Of a stretch of DNA of 64,000 bases, positions 26,801-41,800 are shown one piece after another. Under the pieces are notes generated by a model. That model did no database searches. It had not been told where the DNA came from and saw nothing but the letters and a program-made list of their open reading frames with translations. A program made the translations under genes and the position numbers. The DNA is from Synanceia verrucosa (lineage: Eukaryota > Chordata > Actinopteri > Perciformes > Synanceiidae): the NCBI GenBank assembly GCA_029721515.1, contig CM056566.1:23619269-23683268 (forward strand), written 5' to 3'. Position 1 is the first letter of the stretch. Every line of letters begins with the position of its first letter.

Positions 26801-29769
26801 GACGTAAACCGTATTTTGGTCCCACTGAGGACAAACGAGGTGAAGCTAATTAAGCTAATTAATGCAGAAGGAAAACTCCCTGAAATGATGTCGGAGAGAA
26901 GTCGGTCATAAAATAAAGAGATGAAATACTCAAACCGTTAAAAACTCGTTGAGTCGTTTGAAAACAGGAAACAAATAAATCCCTTTAAATCTTGAATTAA
27001 AAATAAATGTCAGCCTATGAGTGAAATCTGCAGCCAATAACCCACACACTCTTTGGTATTTTTACCTACTAACTGACTAAAATGGTTGAATCAATTACGC
27101 TAGATGGATAATTTATTATTACCATTAATAATTAAACCTACTGAGAGCTAAGAGTCACGTTCAAAATTGAGCTCAATCAGCTTAATTATCAATTAAGCAC
27201 ACATACATCATTTTTTTTTCAATATGCTGTAATTGTCCTTGTGATTTTTTTTGAGTTTTTAAAATCCGCAGCTCAATGACGTTGCTCAGACTGCAGAGGA
27301 ATTTGAAAAGGCCCTAAAGTTTGGATTTGTTAATTTATTATGAGCGTAATTTATAACTTATTAGACGTAGGAGTTCAGGAGGAGACACATGGACAGATCT
27401 AGGTATTGGTCTACGAAGCGTCCACACCAGCTAGCAGTTAGCAGCTAGCAGCTAGCCACCCATCACCAGTCACACAAGCAAAGAGAGCAATCGACAGCGT
27501 GGCGAGCCGCGATGAGTTCACCTCTCTGATTGGCTCAGAGTCGGGGGCGGGGCCTCGGAGGTCGGGGGCGGGTCGTTTGGGGTCTGTAGTTTTCTCCAGA
27601 CTGTGATTTTTCAGACTCGTCTGCTCAGAGTCGGTGCTCTGCAGCCGTTCAGTCACATCCTGTTCAGAGCTCTGCTGCTGGACCGGTCTGCTGTTGTCCA
27701 AGCTCTGGTTCTGGGTCTGGTTCTGAGTCTGGTTCTGGTTCTGGGTCTGCTGGAGGGACAGCAGGTAAGCCTGCTCCTGCTGCAGCTGCCTCTGGAGCTT
27801 CTGGGCTTGACGCTGCTCCTCAAGCTCCCGCCATTTATACTCCTGAATACAGGAAGTACAGGAAGTTGAACCAAAGCCTCCTGACCGGAAGACGCCGAGG
27901 TCTTTATTTAACGAGTCCTTCAGGAAGTCCAGCTGGTCTTCATGACAGAAATGTGTTAGGAAAGTAACAAGGAGACCTGATCTTCCCTGTGCAGGGTATC
28001 AGCGAGAGCAGTGTTCAACATTACAGCTCGTTTTCCAGAAACCACCATGTGTTCAGGACACGACGAGGGTCTGGACTGCAGCTACAAGACTGAATGGAGA
28101 TGATTTAAGGGGTTTAAGGGGTTGTTTTCCTTTAATATGATCTGTTTCAGGTCTCAGATTTCTAATTGAGCAGCTGCTAAACAGGCTGTAATGTGAGCCT
28201 ATCAGGACAAGCAGCCCAGCCACTGACATCCACTAAAGTTGTTGTTTTTGCTCTGACAGACATTCATTGTTATTAAAAAGTGTTTGACAACATTATAGAA
28301 AGAGTCTCACTCAAGGAGAAGCTAAAAAACAATGGAAACAACTGTTTGTTGGCTGAATATTTGCATAATTTAGGTCCTTAAATTCAGATTATTTGAGTCA
28401 GACTAGACAGATATTCATTCATTTCAAGACCAGGCTCTTCCCTGAGCGAGAGTTTGAGACTAAACAGACCAGATTAAGAGAGAAAAGGTTTTATTTCTCT
28501 GTAGGCTTCTTTCCATAACTTTGTCAGATATTTATGATAATAATCTGAGCCAGTCAGCGACAAAAACAAGAACTGTTAATGGACGTAGAGAAAATCCCTG
28601 CTGACTGCAGTCAGTGATTAAGAGATGTTTGGTCACTTCCTGTCATTATGTCAGCATCCTTGAGGCTGAATCCTTTAAAAATAAGTCATACAAACCCCTC
28701 CGAAAAATAAAACACCTGGACCATCTGGAATGAAAACAGGGAAACTTGTTTCCTGGTGACGACACTGGCGTCGCTGAAGGCCTGGAAACATCCCGACTTC
28801 CCCGCTTAAAATACTTATCTGACCTCAGGTGTTTAACGGCTCCCTGCGGATCTCAAAAACTTAATTTGGGTCAGGAAAGTTTGTGTAACGGAGGAATAAT
28901 ACTAATAATCTGCAGTGTGAAGCTTAACGACCTGTGGAAACATTATGAAAATAACCTCCAGGGACAAAGAAAGAGGATGAGGAGCTTCAGGATGAAGGCT
29001 AGAATGAGTGCTCTCACCAGCAGCATGGCCTGTTCATGCAGCAGCTGCTGTTGCAGGATCTCCAGGTGCCTCTGCTCCTCCTCCAGCTGCCGCCGGATAT
29101 ATTCCTGAAGGAAACACATCCAGTTTAATATCTCAAATGTGTATTCAATCTGCACATGCATCATCTTAATTTTGAGGTCAGGCTGCAGCAACACAGTAAT
29201 AACCAGGAATTCATGTCACTGCAACACAAATATAATGAAATAATATTTGTATTTTGTTGTTTGGCAATAAATAAATAAAATAAATGACTAATGAATGGAA
29301 AAATAAATACATACAGAAATAAATGCAGACATTTAATGATTGATTTATACATATATTTTAAAGTAACAAGAAGAATACACAAAACAAATGAAAAATAAAA
29401 GGGAAAATTAAATACCCAGATTTTTTTTTCTTTTTGTACCAGCACCCCTGAAAACACCCACTGAACTCCTTTGTGGCTCCTACCTGCTCTCGGTCGGCCC
29501 TCCTCTTTTCCTCCTCGGCCCTCCGGCGCTCCTCCTCCTCTTTGCGGCGGCGCTCCATCTCCTCAACGCGCCTCTTCTCCTCCTGCTCACGCCGGCGCTG
29601 CTCTCGCTCCTGCTGCCTCCTCATCTCACGCTCACGCCGTTGTTGCTGCAGGACGATAAAGGAGGCGAGTTAAAGGAGGAACCAGGTCAACTGACATTGT
29701 TTTTATCTGTTATTATTGTTTCAAGAGCACAGCTGGAAAATCAGGTTCTGAGCTGTGTGACCTGCTGAC

Positions 29770-29801
<32 letters not shown>

Positions 29802-32800
29802 ATATAGATCAGATTGAACTTTATTGTCATCACACATGTCACAGGTACAAGGTAATTAAATACAGACTATATCCAACCAGACAAACAAAAGCAGTAAATA
29901 AATAAATGATAACATATAATAAGAATATACAAGAGTATAGGTTATGGAATGCTACGTAAATACAGTATATACAGAAGCATATAGAGTATTATATAATATA
30001 TTATAAATAATAATATGTTTCATTAGACTATGTAGACTTTATGTGTGACCTTATAAAACGTCTTAACTCAGTTTTCCCGTTTTTGTGATGTTGACAAGAC
30101 GTTACTATTCCAAGTCGATGAATCGATTAATCAATAAGTTACATTTTTTTCTTGCAAAAATGCTGAATTATTTTCTGATTACTGCTCATCGACAGTGATA
30201 GTATTTTAGAAAACTGATTATAATTTTCTTCAGGGTGATCAAAGAGTTTTCTTGCTTGTGTTTTTATTTCTTATTATATTTTATGTCTATATAGACACAG
30301 TTTATACTACAGTATATAAATATGACTATTAAGTTAATTTTACCTTTGGATTATGAACTGTTCTTTTCAGGCAATATGAGGACGACACCTGGGACATATT
30401 TCACTGTTTTCTATCATTTTATAGAGAAAAAAAAAACGCACTAAAAGAATTAAAAAAAAATAATGTGCAGATGAACAGATGATGTTTTTATGTGCAGTCA
30501 CAGTTTTTTAGTTATAAATAATAATTATAATTTAAATACTGTTGTTGGGCTCAGAGCAGTTAAAATGGCAACATTTCCAGCTGCGCGTTAAGACATGTTT
30601 AGAGTCATATTTTAAGTCTGACGGGCAGTTTTCAGATACGTTGGTTCTTTAAGCAGACAAATGGAGGGAAATCTGCAGCATCATGCTGAAGGATCATGAC
30701 TCGGCATATTAGTAAGCATTTAAACTGGGATGAAAACATAAAGGTACTGTAAGAAAACTCCTCAGTGATGCTTCATGAATAATTCAGATCCTCTGAAACT
30801 ATTTATAGTCCTGTTCTGACCTACAGAGGAACTCCTAGTGTGCTTTATAAATAATAAATATATAGAAATATATGCTGGATATATTGTAGTTATGGTTTTC
30901 AGTTTGACGGGCGACCACTCAAGCAAAGTTAAGCTGTTTGGAGAATCACTGCTGGGCCAGCAATACTACAGAGGGTATGAATAAATAAATAAAGTGATGA
31001 AAAAAATACAGGCTAATTAATCAAATCAAATACATTTAAAATAATTTTGAAATAAATTAAAAATAAATTGATAAAAAAGTAAAAGTAAAAAATAAAATAG
31101 AAAAAAATAAAATTAAAGGGATAATTAAATAAAGGAGCAGATAGAGGTAAAAAATTACAGCAGTATACAAATAAAGAAGGAAATATAAGAAATATAAATA
31201 TGTGTCAATTAATTAATGGCCACATTTATTCTTAACATTATTTTTGCTGCCTTTAATTATATATTTATTTATTCTCATTTCTATAATTATTTAATTATTT
31301 ACAGATTTATTGATTTATTAATTTGTTGAGGCATTTGTTATAGCAGGTTCCATCCTCCAAATAACACAAGTGACAACCTGATAAGATGTTAGGTTTAACT
31401 CTTCAATATGAACTAGATTATTTGGATTATTTGCACAGAAGTGTTCATTCATACATATGCAAAAAAACAAACATTTGAAATAAAAGCAAAAATAAATTAA
31501 TAAAATAATTCATAAATAAATAAAAGGGGAATTAACACAAATGCAAATAAAGAAAACTATTATTTTAATTATGATTATGTAATTGTTTTAATAAATTATG
31601 TAATTATTTTTAGTACAGTTAATGACATATTTATTTATTTATTTGTTGAGTCATTTATATTTTATTTTTGGCAGGATCTGTCATCCACAAAGGCACAAGT
31701 AAATATTAAATAGTTAAACATGTTACGAAGTGTAACTATTTAATATGAACTGAATTATTTGGATTATTCGTCCGTCCTCGCTCCCTCTGACCTCCCTCAG
31801 ATCTCTGAGGAGTCAGGAGTCATTTATGAGGCTCACCTCCTCCAGACGCCTCCTCTGCTCCTTCTGCTGCTCGATACGTTTCTGCCTCTCGGCCAACAGT
31901 TGCCGTTTGTACTCCTCCTGCTCCCTGAGCTGCTGCTCCTGGAGGAGCTGCTGGCGTCGCAGCGCCTCCGAGCGCTCCTTGTTCTCCTGCTGCAGCCGGA
32001 TGAAGTCGCGACGTAAAGTCGACTCGCCGGGAACGTTGACGATGGAGCTGCGTGGAGGAGGCGATAAAATAAAATAATAATAAAATTAAAACAGCGTCAC
32101 TTCTCGACTTTAAAAATGCTGAGGATCTGGTGTTAAAGAGGCATCAATGACACTTTATTTAAAATTAGAAAATAACAGTTTCTCTGAAAACCTCACACTT
32201 TAAATCACAAAAAATATTCATTATTATTATTATTTTTATATTCTCAGTAACACAAAGCACCAATAAAATCCTGCTTCATGTGTCCTGACATAATAATATA
32301 AAATAATATTCTCACCTGGGCTCTCCTTCTTGCTCAGAAGCCTCTTCCTCCTCCTCTTCACTGCCACTGTATTCATACTCCGTCTCATCTGAGGAAATAA
32401 AAATTATTAAAATCAGCGGCTTTGAAAAGACACCAAAACGACTCCATTTCTCACAAACAGAAACACAAAAAAGAAATTATTGTCAGATTTTATCAAATTT
32501 CTGACGATCCTTGAATGCCTCATGTATGATGAACACTGTGATAGTGATATTCATCAGAATTGCTTCATTTTAGTTTAAAATTTTGCCAGAAATGAACCGT
32601 TTGTTTGCAGAAGATCCTGTAAAGACATAAAATTCTGCACTTATCAACCCAACCATGAAGCCATGAATGACTCAGCTGAGGCCAACAGTCAGGTGACATA
32701 AATTCAGTGAAATTTAGGCTAAGCTGCAGCTCATTCACACAAAGCAGAGTTCTATATATATATGTATATATATATACATATATATATATAGATTTTTTCC

Positions 32801-35800
32801 CCATTTTTGTTAAATAAATTATGAATTACATTATTTCACTTTTTTTATGATTTATTGAATAATTAACAGTGTTTTATTGCAAATACCCTGAAACATTTTG
32901 AGACCTTCTTCTCTGAGAGTTGAGTGAAACACCTAAAATCTTCATCCTTCAATTTCCTGTTGTTAAGATGCCTTATCTTTCCTGTCCTACTGATGAAGAC
33001 CCTGAACGTCTCGTACAGCAGATACTGAACTTCTCCGGGTGTTGATCCTTTATTTAACTTCTGTCCCATTAAATACCGGATCAAACCGTCTGCTGGACCC
33101 ACCCTTCTCGCCCCTCTTCTTCTTGGTCCGGTCGATGTGGTCTTTGAGCTGGATGCGGACCTGCCTCTCGTTGGGCTGGTCCCGGATGAAGGGATGCTTC
33201 AGCAGCTGCTCGGTTGGAGGACGCTGGGTGTAGTTCTTTACCAGGCAGCCTTCGATGAAGCTGAAGAACTTCTTTGACCTGTTCAAATGAGACGCCTGGG
33301 GGTTTAGCGTTTGTGTTTTTACATTAAACGATGAATGAAAAGATTTAAGAAAATGAGAGCGCACCATTTCTTGGACTTGAGTCGAGGAGGAGGGTTTCTG
33401 GGGATGAGGAAGAGGGCTCTCATTGGATGCATGTCGCACAGAGCTGGAGACAAAACAGAGAGGACAGGTGAGAGGACAGGTGAGGACAACATGACAAACA
33501 GGAAGTACACCTCGTCTGGCATCAGCTGATCATTCTTCCTTCACCTCTCACTTAAAATAATAACCCACAAAGATCATCATCAAATAAAACTTAAAAAAAA
33601 TATAATTATCCAGATAAATATATTTTTACGTTCAACATGATAATTTCACTGCTTAATTTTATTGCAAAAAATGTCAAATAATGATTTGAGGAAATAAAAG
33701 TCATTAAATATCATGACAATATGGACAAAAAAACATGTCTAATCATAAATGTTAGATTAGACTTTAATACTTTACTTGCTTGTATTTTTATTCTTTATTT
33801 TATTCCATAGTATCTCTAAATATACAATATAAAAATCTGATCATTATGTCATTTTATCTGTGGGGTCTTTCAGGGACAAAACAACCAATATATTACCAAT
33901 ATTTTATTCAAAAAAAAAAAAAAAAATCAAGATTTAAAATTGTGTCATAAAAATATGGAAGGAGTCAAAGAAATGATGTGCGAACAGGAAGGAACTAAAT
34001 ACAGTTAAAGCAGAGAGTGATTTGGGATTTCTGAGTGTCAAAAATGAACCGCTTTGGTTTAAATTATGGGATGTGTACTCACGTGGAGCTCCTTCAGCCA
34101 TTTCTATAGCAGTGATCCCACAGGACCAGAGGTCGCTCTGAAGGACAGGAGGAAGTTAAATACATGTGAGTTTATTTATTTCATATTGTGTCATATTTAA
34201 CCCCCCAAAACATAAAACAAACTGTGATTTCGGGCCCTCTAAAGGCTGTTTTACAGTCATATTGCTGTTTACTCTGGATAAGCCACAAAATTAAAGGATA
34301 ATTTCTGTATTTTTCAGCCTGGACTCTATTTTCTCATGTTTATTTTATTTATTTGGTGGCACTGAGCTTTTAATTCTACACAGAAAACTACAGCAGAGGC
34401 ATCAGTTAAAAACACATCCAATGTTTTTTTTCTGTCAGAAACACTCAGTTTTTCTATTCTTTATAATCTGTGGAAATCTCCCTGGTATACCATGAACCAG
34501 CTGATCCTCACCCTGTAGTCGTAGGTGGCGTCTGGGTTCTCGTCACAGGCAATGACCTCTGGAGCCATCCAATAGGGCGTCCCGATGAAGGTGTTCCTCC
34601 GACCGACGGTCCGGTCCAGCTGGGCGCTCACACCGAAGTCCACTGGGAAACAGAGAGTTAACGAGATAAGGTAAGATAAGGTTAAGTAAGGTAAAATATG
34701 TTTTAATAGAAAAGAATACAATAAAAATAAAATATGCAATAAAATAAAATATATATTTATATGTTTTCATGAAAATGTAGACTGAGATAAAAATAAAATA
34801 TAAAACAAACAAAAATAATAAGAATAAGATAAAAATAAAATGTGATAAATCAAATAAAATAAAATGTGTTTTAATAAAAAACAAAATAAGATATAAATGA
34901 AATATGCAATGAAATAAATATGTAAAAAAAAAAAAAAAATGTAATAAAAATACGTAATAAAATGTATTTTAATAAAAAATAGAACAGATAAAAAAGATAC
35001 AATACGACAAAAATACAAAAATAAAAATGAGTTAAAGTCTAACAATGATTACATCACTGGGAGTAATGGGACAATGTGAACAATATCCTGGATAAAATAA
35101 TTGTAATTCATGCTTTTATTCTGATATAATCAGGAGCAAAATAAAAACTCGAGGTTCAAAAACATCCAAACTTAGCTCAACACTCACCCAGTTTGACTTC
35201 AGCGTTTTCGGTCAGCAGCACGTTTTGTCCCTTGATGTCTCGGTGGATCACATGATGAGCGTGGAGGTGAGCTAACCCCTGCAGCCAGGAAACAAAGCGC
35301 CACGTCACACTGAGAACAAACACCAACAAGGACATCTAAAATCCACCCAACAGACACTGGACCGACCCGCAGGATCTCTCTGGAGATGTAGGCGATCCAG
35401 TCCTCCTTCAGCGTGTTGCCTTTGGTGTTCTTCACCAGATCTGTGATGGAACCGGCGCCACAGAACTCCATGACGAGCTGGAGGAGGAAACAGGAAGTGA
35501 CTTATTCAGCATCACTGCATCATCATCATCACCACAGGTAGAGACACTACAGGTCAGACACGCTGCAGAGAAACTCACTTCCTGTTTTTGACCCTCTGCT
35601 GGGGTCCAGATGGGACACTGGACACTAAGGGCTGATGGGAAATGTAGTTTTAATATGGAAAAAGCATCACAACGTTATAGTCCTGGTTGATTTTGGTTCT
35701 ATTTTAGTAAAAACTATGGGATTGGGTCGTTTTGTTTACACATAATCATAAAATAAAATTATTATTATGTTCAAGACCTTCAGGTTTTCAGTTCTGTGTC

Positions 35801-38800
35801 CATAGTTTAATTTTAAAAAGAGAAAAACACTAAACTGAATATCTCTTGACTTTTCACTGTTGTGTTAAACTAATTTTTAATCATGTTGAATTGTCCTTGT
35901 TGTGAGGAAATCTTCCTTGCAGCTGAATCAAACTGTTTGCAGGATATTAAAGGATATTAAACCTCTCAACCTTCCTTTCATGACAACATGTTTAATACTC
36001 GACTCCTGAGTGTGTGGAGGAGGTGAAGAGTGTCTGGGAATATTACCTCTGAGATAAGACCTGTTATCTGGCCTCACCGCTGAAACATCTCTGCACATAT
36101 TTATTCAGAAACAAATCTGTTTACTATAATAACCTAAACATAAAAAAGCATCTACTCTAACATAAACCTAAAAAAAACAATAAAATAAAATCTCATTCAG
36201 TTCCTTCTGTTTGATTTGAAAGCATGATTACTGAAAAATTAAGCTGAAAGTTGTAGTGTGGGTCAAAGAAGAACCCATTTAAGAGCAGATATGAATCAAT
36301 ATATTAATTATTGATCACTTTCATTAACACTGATCGAAGGAGGATTTGGTTTTGACTGTGATTTTAGTTTCTATATTAATTTTCGACCAATTCTGGTCAT
36401 GATTATTGGAAGATTTTTCTTTTTTTCAGCATTGGCATATTGACTGTCACCCTTTTAATAACCTTACAGCTGATAAAAGACAATGTTTCCAAAAGATTCC
36501 AGGTGTTATAATTATATAAAGCAGTGGCCTTGTTTGTTTTTATATGTCATATGTGAAGAAATCTTAATAAAAACAATATTTTTCCTGTTAGACTATATGT
36601 TAGCAGCTGCAGTTTAAGAGTGACCGCTCTGCAGTTTCATGTAAATTAATTTAACTGTCAGGACATCCCATCATTATTAATAATGTATTATAGTATAGAC
36701 CCACCCATAGCTGGTCGTCGTGGCCCGGAGGACTCTTCTTGATGAAGGCACCATAGTAGGTGGCGATGTTTCTGTGGTGAGAGTACTTCTTCAGCATGTT
36801 GATTTCCAGCTTAATTTCCTCCTCTTCATCCTTTAGGAGACACAGAGAAAAGAGTTAATGCATTATCATTATTACTGTTATTAATACCTGTTAGATGGAA
36901 AGGAAGGAATTCTAAATATAATTTAGAATCAGACCCACCAAACCCCATTGACAAAAACTGTTATTTTACCTCTGAGAACACAGGAGTTGCTGGTTAACCG
37001 CTGCCTCGAGCAGTTAGTTAATTTGTGTTATTGTGTAACTTTTGGTGTTTTAATGGGTTCATTGGGATTCACCAAAGTCACACAATAACACAAGAAACTA
37101 ACCGACTGATGCAGTGGTTGACCAGCAGCTCCTGAGTCCAGAGAGGTAAAATTACAGTTTTTTTGAATGGAGTCTGGTTGCTTTGCATAGCTGTATCATG
37201 TCAAGTTAAACTGGTGAAAATATTGTAAATATAGCATACACTTAAAATGATTCTAACTCTTTAGGATGTCTAGATAAAGACACTATATAAATAAGACCAT
37301 TTTTAATATATTTCTGACATAGATGAAAGAGTTAGATTAGGTTTATTTAGGTTTTTGTGAAGCACATTGTTTGCTTTTTGACATGCTATAGAAATGACAT
37401 AAACTTGAAAAGTTTGACAAGATAAAACTGGACGTTACGCTCGTATGATTTTGTCGACTGATTGATTTAAAACTGAGTTTCTCCACAAAGGCACCACTTT
37501 AAATCTGCTGTTTACCAGGGACGTGCTCATGAGTTTCTTAGAAATTAGTCATTAGATACAGAAAAAAAACATAAAAATGACTAACTGATGACAGAAATCT
37601 TGGTGGACTGAGACCAGAACAACTGATAAGTGGAATAAATGAGTGACAGTCCTGGTTTTCTGTGTTTAAAGAAAGAGCAGAGACCTGCATTAGAAAGAGT
37701 AACCCTATAAGAAGTTTTAGAATAAACAGACAACATTTTAATCTATTAATGGGCATAAATACACATGGAATAATAACCATAAAACAGGTCGCTATTTTCA
37801 CAGTAAAAACACAGAAATAAAACCAAAGAGTTGAACTTTTCTCTTCGTCTGTTTTTAGTCTGTCGTTATGAAAAAAGAAATAAGTCTGATAAACAGATAT
37901 GACTGTAAACAAACATGCAGATAGAGTTGGTCCTGATGATAACAGTCAGGATATTACAGGACGGACAAGATCGAGTGATTATTTGTCAACCTCCACGGCC
38001 ATGACACAACATTTCCTCTGCTACAGCTGAAACCTTGTAATGCTAACATTTAGCTCAATGCTAACATTTAGCTCAATGCTAACATTTAGCTCAATGCTAA
38101 CATTTGGCCCAAAGCTAAGGCTGTTCTGCAGGCATCTATGATTCAACCCGAGTGCTCCTCATTTATTCAACAAATAGTTCACTTCAAACCACAGAAGCTG
38201 CATCATCTGTACTATGACAACCTCTAAGAACCCCTAAATCAAGATGTCCAGGGCAACACATTTTTATGGTAATTATTATTATTAATTTTATTTAAAATCA
38301 ATAAAAATTGTTAAAGAAAAAACATGAATGATTTCTTTTTGCCGTAGACCTGCTAGAACACTCTCAAGGAACCCTGAGGGTCCCCGGACCCCACTTTTTA
38401 AACAAAGCGGCTAAACCAGAAAAGCTCTGGACCAATCAGAAGCAGCTCTGAGCTGCCAGAATAAACTGTGGCATACAGTGACACTAAAAACTGTTATATA
38501 AGATCATAAACAACAGAATATAAAGTGGGGCAAAATCACAGAAGTGGCATCACACTGTAGAAAGTTATATAAGAAGACTTTTAACCGTAAGAGGCTCTGT
38601 AAAGAGTGGTTTAAATGCAATAGAATAAATATTTGTGAATTAAAAATATATTTATCACTGCAGGTTGCCTCGCTCTGCTGGCTGTCAAAGTCAGTTTGTT
38701 GTTGTTAATGCAGGAAACGATAGGTGTTAAATGTCAAAATGAAAACACAAACGCGTCTTATCGAGTGCTGCAGCTGCAGAAGCGACAGGTGACGGGAAGC

Positions 38801-41800
38801 CGCTGACATTTCTGAGTGGAGTCCAGAGGTTAAAGGTCGATTCAGCCAAATGTGCAGCATTTAAAGACGCTGCACAAACACCTGTGACTCAGGACTCAGT
38901 TTCTTTATCTCCAAAATGCAGAAGTAAACATGATGTTTCCCCAGATGACTACCGAACCTTGTTTAGGATTATTTAAAAAGCAGCAATTTCTATGCTGTCA
39001 GTCATTTGGAGACTATTTTCAAATTATTTTGCTCATCAGTGAGGCTGCATGAGCTTCTTCTCTATAGTCACATCTAAATGAATCAATATTAGTTCAAGTG
39101 CATGCTATAGTTACAGTATTTTCGCTTTTCTGGCAGGGAACTGAAGCCGCTATTCGTGTTCTCACCAAAGCAACCAGACTCCACTGGAAAAAACTGTAAT
39201 TTTACCTCTGAGCACACAGGAGCTGCTTGTCTACCTCAGCCTTCATCTGTAAATGTTTTTGTGTTATTGTATGACTTTGGTGTTATAAGCGGTTCGTTCG
39301 GGTTCACCAAAGTCAGAAAATAACACAAATAAACTAATTGATTGAGGCAGCAGTAGACCAGCAGCTTCTGTGTTCTGAGAGGTAAAAATGACAGTTTTTT
39401 CCAATGGAGTCTGGTTGGAGAGAGCATTGATGACAGATTCAGTTACGGTTGGAAACACAGCCTGTATAGCTGTCTCACAAGAAGTTAAACTGATAACACA
39501 TTGTAAAACCAGTGTTCACTTAAAACCATATTGATTATTTGTGGTATAAACTCATGCAACCACACTGAGAAGCACCTGAACGTTCCCTTTAAGCTGTTTA
39601 TAATATCTGTTTCCTGCTGTTTATCTAAAAAGGAAATGCTGCTGTTTCACTTTATTCGTTCTGTGCTTGTTTTCCTCTGAGATGTTTAAGCAGGTTTTCA
39701 CCGTTTCCTCCAAGAACCACAAAAAAAAGCAGTTTGCCTGTTTTTCATTTTGCTTTAATCTGCTGAGACAGTTTAAAGAGTTCAGCAGGAGTTCTGATCA
39801 TCCATTAAGATGACGAGGTCAGTCGGTCAGCTGATCCCCTGAGTCACAGTCAGTCAGCCTGCCAGCTGGTTCCTGCTTCAGCCAGCCAGTCATTTAGCCA
39901 GGCAGCCAGTCATTTAGCCAGGCAGCTCGCCAACCAACAAACCAGACTGATGCTGGCCAGCCAGCAGCTCTGCTGATCCACTCATCAGCACCCAGCAGGG
40001 GAGCCAGAATACCAGTCACTCAACCAACCAGTCAGTCAACTAGTCAGAAGGTCAGTCAGTCAACCAGTCAGTCAACCAACCAGTCAGTCAACTAGTCAGA
40101 AGGTCAGTCAGTCAACCAGTCAGTCAACCAACCAGTCAGTCAACAACCAGGCAGTCAGACAACCAGTCAGTCAACCAACCAGTCAGTCAACTAGTCAGAA
40201 GGTCAGTCAGTCAACCAGTCAGTCAACCAACCAGTCAGTCAGCTCGTCAGAAGATCAGTCAGTCAACCAGTCAGTCAACAACCAGTCAGTCAACTAGTCA
40301 GAAGGTCAGTCAGTCAACCAGTCAGTCAACCAACCAGTCAGTCAACAACCAGGCAGTCAGACAACCAGTCAGTCAACCAACCAGTCAGTCAGTCAACCAG
40401 GCAGTCAGACAACCAGTCAGTCAACCAGTGAGTCACTCAACCAGTCAATCAATCAGTTAGTCTGTCACCCAATCTGTCAACCAGTCAGTCAGTCAACTAG
40501 TCAGAAGGTCAGTCAGTCAACCAGTCAGTCAACCAACCAGTCAGTCAGCTAGTCAGAAGATCAGTCAGTCAACCAGTCAGTCACCAACCAGTCAGTCAAC
40601 AACCAGGCAGTCAGACAACCAGTCAGTCAACCAACCAGTCAGTCAACAACCAGGCAGTCAGACAACCAGTCAGTCAACCAACCAGTCAGTCAACAACCAG
40701 GCAGTCAGACAACCAGTCAGTCAACCAACCAGTCAGTCAGTCAACCAGGCAGTCAGACAACCAGTCAATCAACCAGTGAGTCACTCAACCAGTCAATCAA
40801 TCAGTTAGTCTGTCACCCAATCTGTCAACCAGTCAGTCACTCAAACATTCAGTCAGCCAGTCAGTTAACCAGTCTGTCAACCAGTCAGTCAGTCAACCAA
40901 ACAGTCAGTCGACCAGTCAGATGATCAGTCAGTCAATCAGTAAACCAACCAGTCGTTAACCAGTCATCTGTCCATCAACCAGTCAGGTATTCAGCTATTT
41001 AAACAATATTTTGGTGAGACTAAAAGCAGAGGCGTCCTCACAGGAAACTAAAAGACGAACACCACCTTCTGTGGTCAACAGAACATCCCATCATCGCCCA
41101 CAAATTGTTGGTCATGTGAACGTTTTTGGAAGCAGTCAGTATAATTAGAGAGTGGAGGAAGAGCAGAGCTCCTATTCACCAAGAGAAGAAGAGCTGAGAG
41201 AGGAGGAGAGGAAGGAGAGAACTGAAAGAGCCAGGTAAAAGAGAACAAACGTAATATCAACGTTTTAATTTTTAGTGTTTAACCACTGCTTTTCATTCTA
41301 AATGTAATCTTTAAAAAAAATTGCATATTTTTTGGCTCATATTGTTAAAGTTCGAGTGGTCGACGCTCGGCGTTTTGTCTGGACTAGAACTTTATTGTCA
41401 TTGTGGTTAAATAACGAAAGGCTCTTTGATTTAGTGAAACAAACATGAAATAAACAATACACTGTACGTCATATAAAAACTCCTTTGAAAAACAACAGAA
41501 ACGAGGAACGCTGGATGGACAGGCGGACAGGAAGTGACCTGAACGCTGACATCATCCATGTTCACCATCTTGGTTGTACGGCGTCCATTTATTTTGGACA
41601 CCCCCCCCCCCACCCACTGAACTACACATCCACAGTCAGAGAGAGGCTGAAAAACAAGGCGTCCCCTCCTGAAGCTACTCATTATCATTCCTGGGCATGA
41701 AACGGTGGGGAGACTCGGTGGCGGCCATATTGCTGCTAAAGTATTCCAGCACACAGTGTGAGTGGAGCTGACAGAGAACCAGCACCACCAGCATCCCTGG

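Noticed and set aside
29471..29673. Plus-strand frames opposite the coiled-coil exon
   Set aside because: Shadows of the minus-strand map4k4 exon at 29484-29645.
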